In this document: positions 6,801 through 14,433 of the stretch, one piece after another | How positions within the stretch are numbered: the first letter of the stretch is position 1 | Layout of the letters: every line of letters begins with the position of its first letter | Source: Desulfobacterales bacterium | Lineage (GTDB): Bacteria > Desulfobacterota > Desulfobacteria > Desulfobacterales > Desulfosalsimonadaceae | Assembly: GCA_007135795.1 (NCBI GenBank) | Contig: SLIE01000154.1 | Location: 1-22,249 of the forward strand | Reading direction: 5' to 3' | Length of the DNA: 22,249 nt | The notes under the pieces: model-generated | The model's database searches: none | What the model was told of the DNA's origin: nothing | The model's input: only the letters and a program-made list of their open reading frames with translations | Program-made: the position numbers and the translations under genes

Positions 6801-8446
6801 TCCTCGCCCACCTCCTGAACCGCAAATTCACGAAGCTTGTATTTTTGGATCTTGCCACTGGCCGTGGCGGGAAACTCCTGAACAAAAAAACAATACTGTG
6901 GAATCTTGTGAAAAGAGATTTTATCTTTACAGAAACTCTTGATCTCGTCTTCTGTAACGCTCTCCGCATCCGGCCGGACCTGAATAAAAGCGGCGACCTT
7001 TTCACCGTACTTTCTGCTGGGGATACCAACCACCTGTACATCTCTGACTGCAGGATGCGTGTACAGAAATTCTTCGATCTCCCTGGGGTAGATATTCTCC
7101 CCGCCGCGTATGATCATATCCTTCAACCGTCCTACTATCCGGTAATTCCCCTGCTCGTCCACCGTGGCCAGATCCCCGGTGTGCAGCCAACCGTCGCTGT
7201 CGATAACCTCTTCGGTCTTCTCCGGCATTTTGTAATACCCTTTCATGATATGATACCCCCGGCTGCAGAGCTCGCCCGGTTCACCGGGTCCCAGGGTCTC
7301 GTCCGTGATCGGATCGACGATTTTGACTTCAACATTCGGCAGGGCCCGACCAACGGTTTCCGTGCGCACATCCATGGAGTCATCCCGCCGGGTCTGGGTG
7401 ATCCCCGGAGAGGCCTCTGTCTGACCGTAGACAATGGTCATTTCCATCGCCCCCATTTTGTCCATAACCCCTTTCATCACCTCCACGGGGCAGGTAGATC
7501 CGGCCATGACCCCGGTTCTGAGGGGAGTGGTGTCATATTTATTTTTCGTCATCTCCTCGAGTTCTGCGATAAACATGGTGGGTACGCCCAATAATGCGGT
7601 ACATTTATACTTTTCAACGGCTTCCATCACTTTTTTAGGGTCAAACGACGTGATTGGCACCATTGCAGTTCCCGAAACCGTACAAACCATGGTACCGATA
7701 ACACAGCCGAAACAATGAAAAAAAGGGACCGGAATGCACATGGCATCTTCCGGTGTCAACCCCATGGTTTCCGCCATGGAATAAGCATTTCCCAACAGGT
7801 TGCTGTGTGTAAGCATAACCCCCTTGGGATAACCGGTGGTCCCGGAAGTATACTGCATCATGATGACATCATCAGATTCCAGGCTGTCTTTCCTCTTCTG
7901 GAAATCATCACCCGACACGGATTTACCCATCTCCATGACGTCCTGCCAGTTATAAACGCCCGGGATTTTCTCTTTCCCCAGGTAAACCACATTTTTAAGA
8001 TTAGGGAGCGTATCAGACTTGAAATTGCCGGGCTCGCAATTCGCGAGCTCAGGGAGCACCTGTTCCAGAACTTTCAGGTATTCATCCGGTGTCCGGACAC
8101 CACCCGTCAGAATCAAGGTGCTGGCGTCAGACTGGCCCAAAAGATACTCCAACTCAAAAGCCCTGAAATTGGTATTTACCGTAACCATCACCGCGCCCAT
8201 TTTGGCGCTTCCAAACTGGGTATAAACCCATTCCGGAAGATTGTTGGCCCACATGGCAACATGATCACCCCTTTTGATGCCCAGTGCCATCAAGCCTTTG
8301 GCGACCTGGTTACAAATCTCGTCAAATTCGGAGAACGTCTTCCTGAAATCATACTCGTAATAGGCCAGCGCCACATTGTTCCCGAGTTTTTTCGCATTCT
8401 CCTCCACGACGTCCCCGATCCTGGTCTTGCCTATTTCTATGCTCAT
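6797..8446 (-). CDS. AMP-forming acyl-CoA synthetase (fatty acid--CoA ligase family)
   Basis: This 549-residue cytoplasmic ligase activates a carboxylic acid to its CoA thioester via an acyl-adenylate. Seen motifs are YTSGTTGYPKGV (residues 199-210), YGQTEASPGITQ, DGWLHTGDLATVDEQGNYRIVGR, IIRGGENIYPREIEEFL, and the C-terminal catalytic lysine in TASGKIQKYKLRE. Length matches medium- and short-chain FadD/acyl-CoA synthetases of 540-560 residues. The ATG follows GGGAGGATGGA. It is the first gene of the operon and overlaps the XRE/cupin gene by 4 bases. Substrate is not determined; with the Liu-type operon next door a short or branched acid such as isovalerate is possible, but medium-chain fatty acids fit equally well. 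Confidence 0.92.
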   Translation of the reverse strand: MSIEIGKTRIGDVVEENAKKLGNNVALAYYEYDFRKTFSEFDEICNQVAKGLMALGIKRGDHVAMWANNLPEWVYTQFGSAKMGAVMVTVNTNFRAFELEYLLGQSDASTLILTGGVRTPDEYLKVLEQVLPELANCEPGNFKSDTLPNLKNVVYLGKEKIPGVYNWQDVMEMGKSVSGDDFQKRKDSLESDDVIMMQYTSGTTGYPKGVMLTHSNLLGNAYSMAETMGLTPEDAMCIPVPFFHCFGCVIGTMVCTVSGTAMVPITSFDPKKVMEAVEKYKCTALLGVPTMFIAELEEMTKNKYDTTPLRTGVMAGSTCPVEVMKGVMDKMGAMEMTIVYGQTEASPGITQTRRDDSMDVRTETVGRALPNVEVKIVDPITDETLGPGEPGELCSRGYHIMKGYYKMPEKTEEVIDSDGWLHTGDLATVDEQGNYRIVGRLKDMIIRGGENIYPREIEEFLYTHPAVRDVQVVGIPSRKYGEKVAAFIQVRPDAESVTEDEIKSFCKDKISFHKIPQYCFFVQEFPATASGKIQKYKLREFAVQEVGEE

Positions 8447-9056
8447 TCCATCCTCCCTGTACGCTGTTTGTATCCGCCCGCAAGATAATTACAGGCTTGA
8501 TTACCGGATTCGTTGGAACCCGAACCGTTGATTCCAAGAGGCTTTGCCTGTACGAAGAATGTGAGATCAGGTAGATTTCCAGATTCTTTCCAACAGGCGT
8601 TCAGAAAAGGCGCTTAGGCTGTACATCAATCATTATGCTCGGTGTTGAACTGAAGGCACACCAACAGACATGCAAAGATGATTCGTCATTTTACAAAACA
8701 TAATAAATTTAAGTATACGACGTTTACCTATGAAAAGGACGTTTTTATACAAAAATAATGTATATAATTCTTTTTGTAAAGAACTAAAATGATAAAATGT
8801 GTATTTAACTACTGATTCAGCAAAAATTGAAACAATATGCCGAGATTGATACTGATGCTGCAATTGATATTTACAGCATCCATCCGAAAACGGGCAATGT
8901 TTGACCATGGGCAAGACGATAACTTTAACCCCGGGAACCGAACCGGTATAAGGGTTAAAATCATCGTCCAATCTAAAACCGGTCATTGACCCGGAAAAGG
9001 AAATTGAACAAACCAGCCGATTCCCAATGGAATACTTTTTAAAACGCCGCGTTCAT
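8447..9056. other. 610-base intergenic region between two minus-strand operons
   Basis: No convincing gene is seen. The centre (about 8690-8840) is strongly AT-rich compared with its flanks and probably carries the promoter of the acyl-CoA ligase operon. Near the upstream operon's end, TTTAACCC (8924-8931) pairs with GGGTTAAA (8952-8959) around a GC-rich inner part. No T-run follows on either strand, so any terminator role is weak. The segment 8460-8690 holds nothing I can name. Confidence 0.6.
8749..8777 (-). promoter_or_regulatory. 29-bp palindrome, candidate operator of the ligase/regulator operon
   Basis: ACAAAAA (8749-8755) and TTTTTGT (8771-8777) are exact reverse complements, with further matched positions inside (AAT/ATT), 10 of 14 pairs in all. 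On the minus strand TTTACA overlaps the arm and TATTTT lies 17 bases on, a weak sigma70-like pair. The site lies about 300 bases upstream of the ligase start and is a candidate target of the XRE/cupin protein; this is inference. Confidence 0.35.
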
Positions 9057-10076
9057 CTATTTCCTGCCGGTCAATTCCTTGGGAATCCGGCCGGAGTGAA
9101 CCGATTCGGAGCGCAACCGGCGCCCCACAATTTTTTCCACCATGGCACCGGCAATAAGAAGCCTGTCCACGTCCACGCCCGTGTCAATCCCCATCTCGTC
9201 CATCATGACAACCATGTCCTCGGTTGAAACCAGACCGGTAATCGTTGGATCACGGTAATAATACTCCCCGGTTCCGCCGGTCGGCACCCGGTCTACAAAA
9301 TTCGCGGGCTGGCCACCGATACCGCCTATCGTCGATTCATAATGGGTGATACCCGCATGCAGCGCGGCAAGAACATTGGCCATCCCCCACCCGCGTGTCA
9401 TGTGGAAATGAGCGATGTGCTTGGTAGTATCGGGAATTTCATCCAGAACCATTGAAAAATAGTCATATACCCGGTTGGGCGGGGCAGACCCGTCATGGTC
9501 GGCGTGCTCGATGTCATCGGCGCCGATATCCAACCAGCGGCGGGTAAATTCCAGGGCTTTTTTCATATCGGTCGGCCCCTCGATGGGACACCCCCAGATC
9601 GTACTTACGGTGCCGCATACTTTCAAACCGGCATCATGCGCCTTGGGAATATATTTTTCGCACATCTTCCAGTATTCTTCCAGGGAAGTGCCGGAATTGG
9701 TTTTGTGATGGGATTCGGAAGTCGAGACCATGAAGAGGATACGATCCGGACCATGTCCGTTTTTTCTCGCTTCAATGGCCCTGTCGACCGCCTGCTCCCG
9801 GATGGTGATCGATGTGGTTTCGACCTGGTCAAGCAAATGGGCCACCCGCTTGCTCTTGAAAAGCATCTTGTAGAGATCATCCGCATCCGAGAACTGAACC
9901 ATCCGGGAAGGATTCCCGAAATTAGTCACCTCCAGGCGCCGGAAACCCATTAGAATAAGCTCTTCAAGCACCCAGAGCTTGGCGCGGGTGGGTATGAATA
10001 TTTCCTCGTGCTGGAAACCATCTCTGACGGTGATGTCGCCAATGACAACTTTTTTTGGATAATTCAACTGAGACAT
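9057..10076 (-). CDS. HMG-CoA lyase-like (HMGL/DRE-TIM family) protein, catalytic Cys absent
   Basis: This 339-residue TIM-barrel protein belongs to the HMGL-like family. It keeps the N-terminal metal/active-site motif as GDITVRDGFQHEE (Arg18, Asp19, Gln22) and the metal-binding pair HFH (His223, His225). Its C-terminus (STEDMVVMMDEMGIDTGVDVDRLL) aligns with HMG-CoA lyase. In known HMG-CoA lyases the mobile loop reads GGCP with a catalytic cysteine; here it is GGQP (Gln256). HCHDTYG is HFHMTRG, and about 11 residues (EYYYRDPTITG) are inserted before STEDM. Gene context, at the end of a Liu-type operon, points to cleavage of 3-hydroxy-3-methylglutaryl-CoA to acetyl-CoA and acetoacetate, but the residue changes leave the reaction open. 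The ATG follows CCAGGAGGAATCA. It is the last gene of its operon. Confidence 0.8.
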   Translation of the reverse strand: MSQLNYPKKVVIGDITVRDGFQHEEIFIPTRAKLWVLEELILMGFRRLEVTNFGNPSRMVQFSDADDLYKMLFKSKRVAHLLDQVETTSITIREQAVDRAIEARKNGHGPDRILFMVSTSESHHKTNSGTSLEEYWKMCEKYIPKAHDAGLKVCGTVSTIWGCPIEGPTDMKKALEFTRRWLDIGADDIEHADHDGSAPPNRVYDYFSMVLDEIPDTTKHIAHFHMTRGWGMANVLAALHAGITHYESTIGGIGGQPANFVDRVPTGGTGEYYYRDPTITGLVSTEDMVVMMDEMGIDTGVDVDRLLIAGAMVEKIVGRRLRSESVHSGRIPKELTGRK

Positions 10077-10108
10077 TGATTCCTCCTGGTTGTTATTGTT
10101 CGTCGTCG

Positions 10109-11698
10109 TTAGAACCTGAAATTTCCGAAAGACGGCTCACCAACAGGCCGGATATGACTTACTTCCAGCGCCATGGCCAGCCAGTCACGAATTTCAGTAA
10201 ATTTTAAAACGCGGTCACTCAGCAGCCGGGCACCACAATAAAACGGATGCGCCTCACCGTCGTATTTTTCAACCATTTTTGCGTAAAACTGGCTTCTTTC
10301 CTCGTCGGTCATGGGGTTCCCGGAAACTTCGCGCTTGCGCTCCTCGATCGAAAGCAAAACCCCGCCTGCGCTTTTACCGCTCATAACCGAGGTGCGGCTT
10401 CGCATGGTGTGAAACAGAAACTTCGGCCTGTATGCCCTGCCGCACATGCCGTAATTGGCAGCACCGTTATCCTGGCCGATCACCAGCTGGATTCTCGGCA
10501 CCTGGGCGCAGGAAACCGCACGAACCATGTCTGATCCGTACTTGCCGATACCGGCATGTTCCGCATCGGACCCCACCATGTATCCGGGTGACCCCTGGAG
10601 AAAAATGATGGGGATTTTCTCATGGCTGCACCTTACAATCCACTCCGCGGCCTTTCGGGCGGCTTCTTCAAAAATAACCCCGATCTTGTTTGAAACGATG
10701 ACACCCGTGGGAAATCCCTTCAACCGGAACTTTCCGGTAACCAGGTTATCCCCTCTCCCGGGAGCATAATGCTTCTTGTATTCGTGAAACACACCGTCAT
10801 CCGCCAAGGTTTCAATGATGGCATGGGCGTCGATGGGCTGACTGCCGGTTGTCGGGAGTATATCGTACAATCTTTCGATCGGGTGAATGGAGGGACGCTC
10901 TTCATACCGGTGAAGATGAATTTTCTGGACCGGTTCCAGTGATAGTATATTTCTTACCCGCTCAATGGCTTCATCCTGGTCTTTGCAAAAATGATCCGCC
11001 CCCCCCGAAATATGCGTATGCACCCGCGCCCCTCCCAGGTCCTCGGCGGAAATCACTTCACCGGTGGCCATTTTCACCAGGGGCGGGCCGCCCAGGAATG
11101 AATAGGACATTTTATCAATCATGACCGACTCGCAGGCCATGAAGACGATATATGCCCCGCCCGCGGTATTGCCGCCGGTACTCATGGTGACCTGCCGCAA
11201 ACCTTTTGCGGACATCCGTGCCATGTTGTAGAACATGGACCCGAAATGCCCGTCATCGGGAAAAACATCCACCTGCATCGGTAAAAAAGCGCCCCCGGAA
11301 TCGGCGATGTACACGCAGCTGAGACCGTTTTCCTCGGCCACGGCCTGTGCCCGAAGATGTTTTTTAAGGGTTATGGGAAAATATGTGCCGGCTTTGACCC
11401 TGGGATCATTGGCAATAATCATGGTCCAGTTGCCGTGGATTTTACCGATACCAGTGACGACACCGCCGCAAGGAACATCTTCTACCCCAGGATAATTCAT
11501 CCCGAAACCGGCTAAGCGAGAGAGTTCAAAAAACATGGTCCCCGGATCGATGACGTTTTCAATCAACTCCCGGACAGGCTTTTTCCCCTGCTTTGCCAGC
11601 CGGTCCACGGCTTTCTGCCCTCCCGGCCACAGGCTTTCGTTTACACGCTCATCGAGCTTTAACTCCTCGTTCAACCAGTGTTGCCTGTTTTCACTCAT
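10109..11698 (-). CDS. Acyl-CoA carboxylase carboxyltransferase subunit (methylcrotonyl-CoA carboxylase beta-like)
   Basis: This 529-residue biotin-dependent carboxyltransferase has both crotonase-like halves. In the N-terminal half are DSGGAFLP (133-140), GGNTAGGAY (175-183) and FLGGPPLVKMATGE (201-214). In the C-terminal half are GSPGYMVGSDAEHAGIGK, a segment reading GAANYGMCGRAYRPKFLF, and the ending block beginning SVMSGKSAGGVLLSIEERKR. The ADSGGAFLPMQVDVFPDDGHFG segment resembles methylcrotonyl-CoA (LiuB) and geranyl-CoA carboxylases more than propionyl-CoA carboxylases. It would carboxylate 3-methylcrotonyl-CoA to 3-methylglutaconyl-CoA using carboxybiotin. No biotin carboxylase/biotin carrier subunit is encoded in this window, so the partner must be elsewhere. 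The ATG follows AGGGGAAAG. The gene lies 32 bases upstream of the lyase gene and 119 bases downstream of the hydratase. Confidence 0.88.
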   Translation of the reverse strand: MSENRQHWLNEELKLDERVNESLWPGGQKAVDRLAKQGKKPVRELIENVIDPGTMFFELSRLAGFGMNYPGVEDVPCGGVVTGIGKIHGNWTMIIANDPRVKAGTYFPITLKKHLRAQAVAEENGLSCVYIADSGGAFLPMQVDVFPDDGHFGSMFYNMARMSAKGLRQVTMSTGGNTAGGAYIVFMACESVMIDKMSYSFLGGPPLVKMATGEVISAEDLGGARVHTHISGGADHFCKDQDEAIERVRNILSLEPVQKIHLHRYEERPSIHPIERLYDILPTTGSQPIDAHAIIETLADDGVFHEYKKHYAPGRGDNLVTGKFRLKGFPTGVIVSNKIGVIFEEAARKAAEWIVRCSHEKIPIIFLQGSPGYMVGSDAEHAGIGKYGSDMVRAVSCAQVPRIQLVIGQDNGAANYGMCGRAYRPKFLFHTMRSRTSVMSGKSAGGVLLSIEERKREVSGNPMTDEERSQFYAKMVEKYDGEAHPFYCGARLLSDRVLKFTEIRDWLAMALEVSHIRPVGEPSFGNFRF

Positions 11699-11817
11699 AG
11701 GTACTTTCCCCTGTGCTGATTGTGTTACTTGTAATATACAAATTGCTTTAGACCGAATTCTCGCCTTTTACCCCATCTCCGCCCTTTGCGCTTCTCAGCC
11801 AGGCTTCCGTTCGATCA

Positions 11818-12606
11818 TTATTTTCCTACATATACCGGTTTTCGTTTTTCGAGAAATGCGGTAATCCCTTCCATACGGTCTTTTGTTGGAATGGTAATCC
11901 AGTAAGCATTCGACTCGATGGCCAACCCTGTGTTCAGGTCGGTTTCAAGCCCCGCATTAATGGCATACTTGGCCTGCTCAATGGCGATGGGACCTGACTC
12001 GCATATCATTTGAGCCATTTTCATGGCCTCGCTCATCAGCAGTTCCGGCTCACAGATCTTATTGACCAGGCCAATATCCAGGGCTTCCCTGGCATCAACC
12101 CGCCTGCCGGTAAAAATCAATTCCTTGGCCTTGCCCCGCCCCACAATCCGGGGAAGCCGCTGGGTGCCGCCGGCACCCGGAATAATGGCCAAACGGGTTT
12201 CCGTCAGCCCCATCGAAGCACTCATCGATGCGATGCGTATATCCGATGCCAGGGTCAATTCGGTGCCGCCGCCGAGCGCAAACCCGTTTACCGCAGCAAT
12301 TACTGGCTTGTTCAATAATTCGATATCCGAAAACAGGCTCCGTATTTTATAGATAAACTCTCTGACCCGGGGCTCCGGCATGGTGGCGCGTTCTTTCAGA
12401 TCCGCCCCGGCACAGAAAGCTTTCTCACCCGCCCCTGTTATAATGACCACCCGGATATCGGGGTCGAATCGAATTGACTCGATCTGTGATCTCAGGGCTT
12501 GAAGCATATCAAAATTAATGGCATTCATGGCACCCGGACGATTCAGGGTCAGGGTTGCGACCCGATCCTCCGTTTCCACCTTTAGAATGTCGTCAACATC
12601 TGGCAT
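11818..12606 (-). CDS. Enoyl-CoA hydratase/isomerase, methylglutaconyl-CoA hydratase-like
   Basis: This 262-residue crotonase-fold enzyme has the first oxyanion-hole motif KAFCAGADLKERA (about 65-77) and the second GFALGGGTELTLASDIRIAS. Catalytic glutamates are present in GGGTEL and in the MGLTETRLAIIPGAGGTQRLPR block. The C-terminus (LAIESNAYWITIPTKDRMEG, then FLEKRKPVYVGK) is strikingly like the AUH/LiuC group that hydrates 3-methylglutaconyl-CoA to HMG-CoA, which suits its place between the dehydrogenase and the carboxylase. General short-chain enoyl-CoA hydratase activity cannot be excluded. The ATG follows AACAGGAG. The 119-base gap to the carboxylase contains a small palindrome, TTGTA-ATA-TACAA (11729-11741), of unknown meaning. 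Confidence 0.9.
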   Translation of the reverse strand: MPDVDDILKVETEDRVATLTLNRPGAMNAINFDMLQALRSQIESIRFDPDIRVVIITGAGEKAFCAGADLKERATMPEPRVREFIYKIRSLFSDIELLNKPVIAAVNGFALGGGTELTLASDIRIASMSASMGLTETRLAIIPGAGGTQRLPRIVGRGKAKELIFTGRRVDAREALDIGLVNKICEPELLMSEAMKMAQMICESGPIAIEQAKYAINAGLETDLNTGLAIESNAYWITIPTKDRMEGITAFLEKRKPVYVGK

Positions 12607-12652
12607 TTTTTTCTCCTGTTGAGGAAATGATTAAAAAGAAACAGCAAGCTCA

Positions 12653-13801
12653 TCAGCATCCAATGTATCGAGAGATAACCAGTCGCTGAATTTCGGACGT
12701 CCCTTCACCGATATCGAGGAGCTTCTGATCACGGAAAAACCGCTCCACATTATATTCCTTCATCAGCCCGTAGCCCCCATGAATCTGAACCGCGTTGTCC
12801 GCAACGCGCCCCATGAGCTCTGAGCAATAGACCTTTGCCATGGCAGCCTCTTTTTGAAAGGGGCGATTCTGGTTCCGCAGCCAGCAGGCTTTGTAAAGCA
12901 GGTTACGGGCACACTCAAGTTCTATGGCGGCATCGGCGAGCTTGAACGCAACAGCCTGGAACTTGCTGATGGGCCGCCCGAACTGTTCTCTTTTTTTGGC
13001 ATATGCCAAAGCCAGATCATAGGCCCCCTGGGCACCACCCAGTCCCATCGCACCAATAGACAACCGCCCGCCATCGAGGGTCTTGAGCATCTGTTGAAAA
13101 CCGTCGCCCTGGTTGCCCAGAACATTCTCCGCGGGCACCCGCACATCATCAAAATACAGCTCTGCCGTGTTGGAAGCCCGCCACATCAGTTTTTTGTGCA
13201 TGGGGAGCGCTTTATACCCCTTACTTCCCTGTTCCACCAGGAAGCAGGTATATTCCGGCCTGCCGCCTTCCCGCTGTCCGGTAATGGCCTGCACGGTAAC
13301 CCCTGCGGAAAGCTCGCAGGCCGCGTTGGTAATAAATATCTTGGACCCGTTCAAGATCCAGTCATCACCGTCTTTTACAGCAACCGTCTTTGATGCGCCC
13401 GCATCCGAACCCGCAGAAGGTTCGGTCAGACCAAAGCCCCACAGTTTTTTGCCGGTGCACAGGTCCGGCAGGTATTTTTCCTTCTGCTGCTCAGTGCCGA
13501 AATAATAAATAGGCCCAATCCCCAGGGAATTTCCCGCAGCGATCGTTGCCGCCTGGGAACCATCGATCCGTGCAAGCTCCTCAACGGCTATTATGTAGGA
13601 TATATAATCGAGTCCCTGACCCCCATAATCTTCCGACACGAACATTCCGAATAGACCGATTTCCCCCATTTTTTTGGTCAACTCCAACGAAAAAAGCTCC
13701 TGCTCGTCAAGATCCATGGCAAGCGGAGCTATTTCCTTTTCAGCAAACTTTCGTATTTCTTTTCTGATCATTTCCTGTTCGGTACTCAAATCATAATCCA
13801 A
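12653..13801 (-). CDS. Acyl-CoA dehydrogenase (short/branched-chain type)
   Basis: This 382-residue FAD enzyme oxidises an acyl-CoA to the 2-enoyl-CoA with ETF as electron acceptor. Family blocks are present: WGFGLTEPSAGSDAGASKT for FAD/substrate binding, ILNGSKIFITNA, KREQFGRPISKFQAVAFKLAD, and QIHGGYGLMKEYNVERFFRD. The C-terminal block is IGEGTSEIQRLVISRYIG, with Glu366 at the position used as catalytic base in medium-chain, short-chain and butyryl-CoA dehydrogenases. Classical isovaleryl-CoA dehydrogenases lack that Glu there and use one near residue 254, so although operon context suggests isovaleryl-CoA the substrate may be broader. The start is an unusual TTG, chosen because AAAGGAGGT sits 5 bases before it and no in-frame ATG is near. 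It is the first gene of the Liu-type operon. Confidence 0.92.
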   Translation of the reverse strand: MDYDLSTEQEMIRKEIRKFAEKEIAPLAMDLDEQELFSLELTKKMGEIGLFGMFVSEDYGGQGLDYISYIIAVEELARIDGSQAATIAAGNSLGIGPIYYFGTEQQKEKYLPDLCTGKKLWGFGLTEPSAGSDAGASKTVAVKDGDDWILNGSKIFITNAACELSAGVTVQAITGQREGGRPEYTCFLVEQGSKGYKALPMHKKLMWRASNTAELYFDDVRVPAENVLGNQGDGFQQMLKTLDGGRLSIGAMGLGGAQGAYDLALAYAKKREQFGRPISKFQAVAFKLADAAIELECARNLLYKACWLRNQNRPFQKEAAMAKVYCSELMGRVADNAVQIHGGYGLMKEYNVERFFRDQKLLDIGEGTSEIQRLVISRYIGC

Positions 13802-14433
13802 CGGGCACCTCCTTTGATATCCATTTCATTTAGAAACGGGATGATACGGGCTTAATTGGTGATTGGTACTCAGAGTGGTAGAATAAGATTTCAGCTTAAA
13901 TATACAATGTTTACTTTATTAAGAAGTGTTCTTATTTAAAAATAATATAAAAATACTAATTTGCAAAGCTTTTTTTACGTAAACGTTAACTTTGTCGATT
14001 TTTTCAGTGTTGTCCGGTTAGTTTTTGCATGTAACCAGGATGCCTGTGGATCTTATGTAAAATTATTCATCCGGGGGTTGACGGGTATTTCCTCAGTGGC
14101 AACTACAGGGTGCGCTGGGGGGTGTTCCTCTTATTGCGTTGCCAGTGCCACCTCCGAGAGCCTGGACTTCCAGCCAGGGCCTGTTCATGCAAAAACTCAA
14201 CCGGTCAACACAGTTTTTTTTACCAGCCCTTGTCAAAAGCTATTCTACCGCGGCGAAACATATATAACTGATACCTGCAGGCGGCTATGCGTTTGCCTCA
14301 CAAAGCCCGCAGTGGCTTGATAAGTTAGCAACAGATTTGTATGGGCTTGACGGAAAGACATACTATGATACATATTACACATAATATACATGATATGCAT
14401 GTCATGCATCAACCACCGTGAAAGGAAATTGTC
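13802..14433. other. 632-base divergent intergenic region with palindromes and possible gene remnant
   Basis: This region must hold the promoters of the minus-strand Liu-type operon and the plus-strand patatin-like gene. The AT-rich left part has TAAGAAGTGTTCTTA (13920-13934, 6-3-6 palindrome) and TTTACGTAAA in the run near 13974-13985. The right part has the palindrome ATGCATGTCATGCAT (14395-14409) about 25 bases before the patatin start, and TTGACG near 14348 as a possible -35. Between them (about 13961-14381) two overlapping frames look weakly protein-like and may be a decayed or frameshifted gene. No intact gene is called. Confidence 0.5.

Noticed and set aside
6177..6818. 213-codon plus-strand frame opposite the XRE/cupin gene
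   Set aside because: It is the antisense shadow of a gene with clear HTH and cupin motifs; its own translation has no family features.
7715..8488. 257-codon plus-strand frame opposite the acyl-CoA synthetase
   Set aside because: Antisense shadow; the ANL ligase motifs on the minus strand are unambiguous.
8924..8959. Terminator of the Liu-type operon
   Set aside because: TTTAACCC/GGGTTAAA pair, but the stem is short with a long loop and lacks a T-run.
8633..8986. 117-codon minus-strand frame in the spacer between operons
   Set aside because: No ribosome binding site, half of it is AT-rich low-complexity sequence, and the translation resembles no family.
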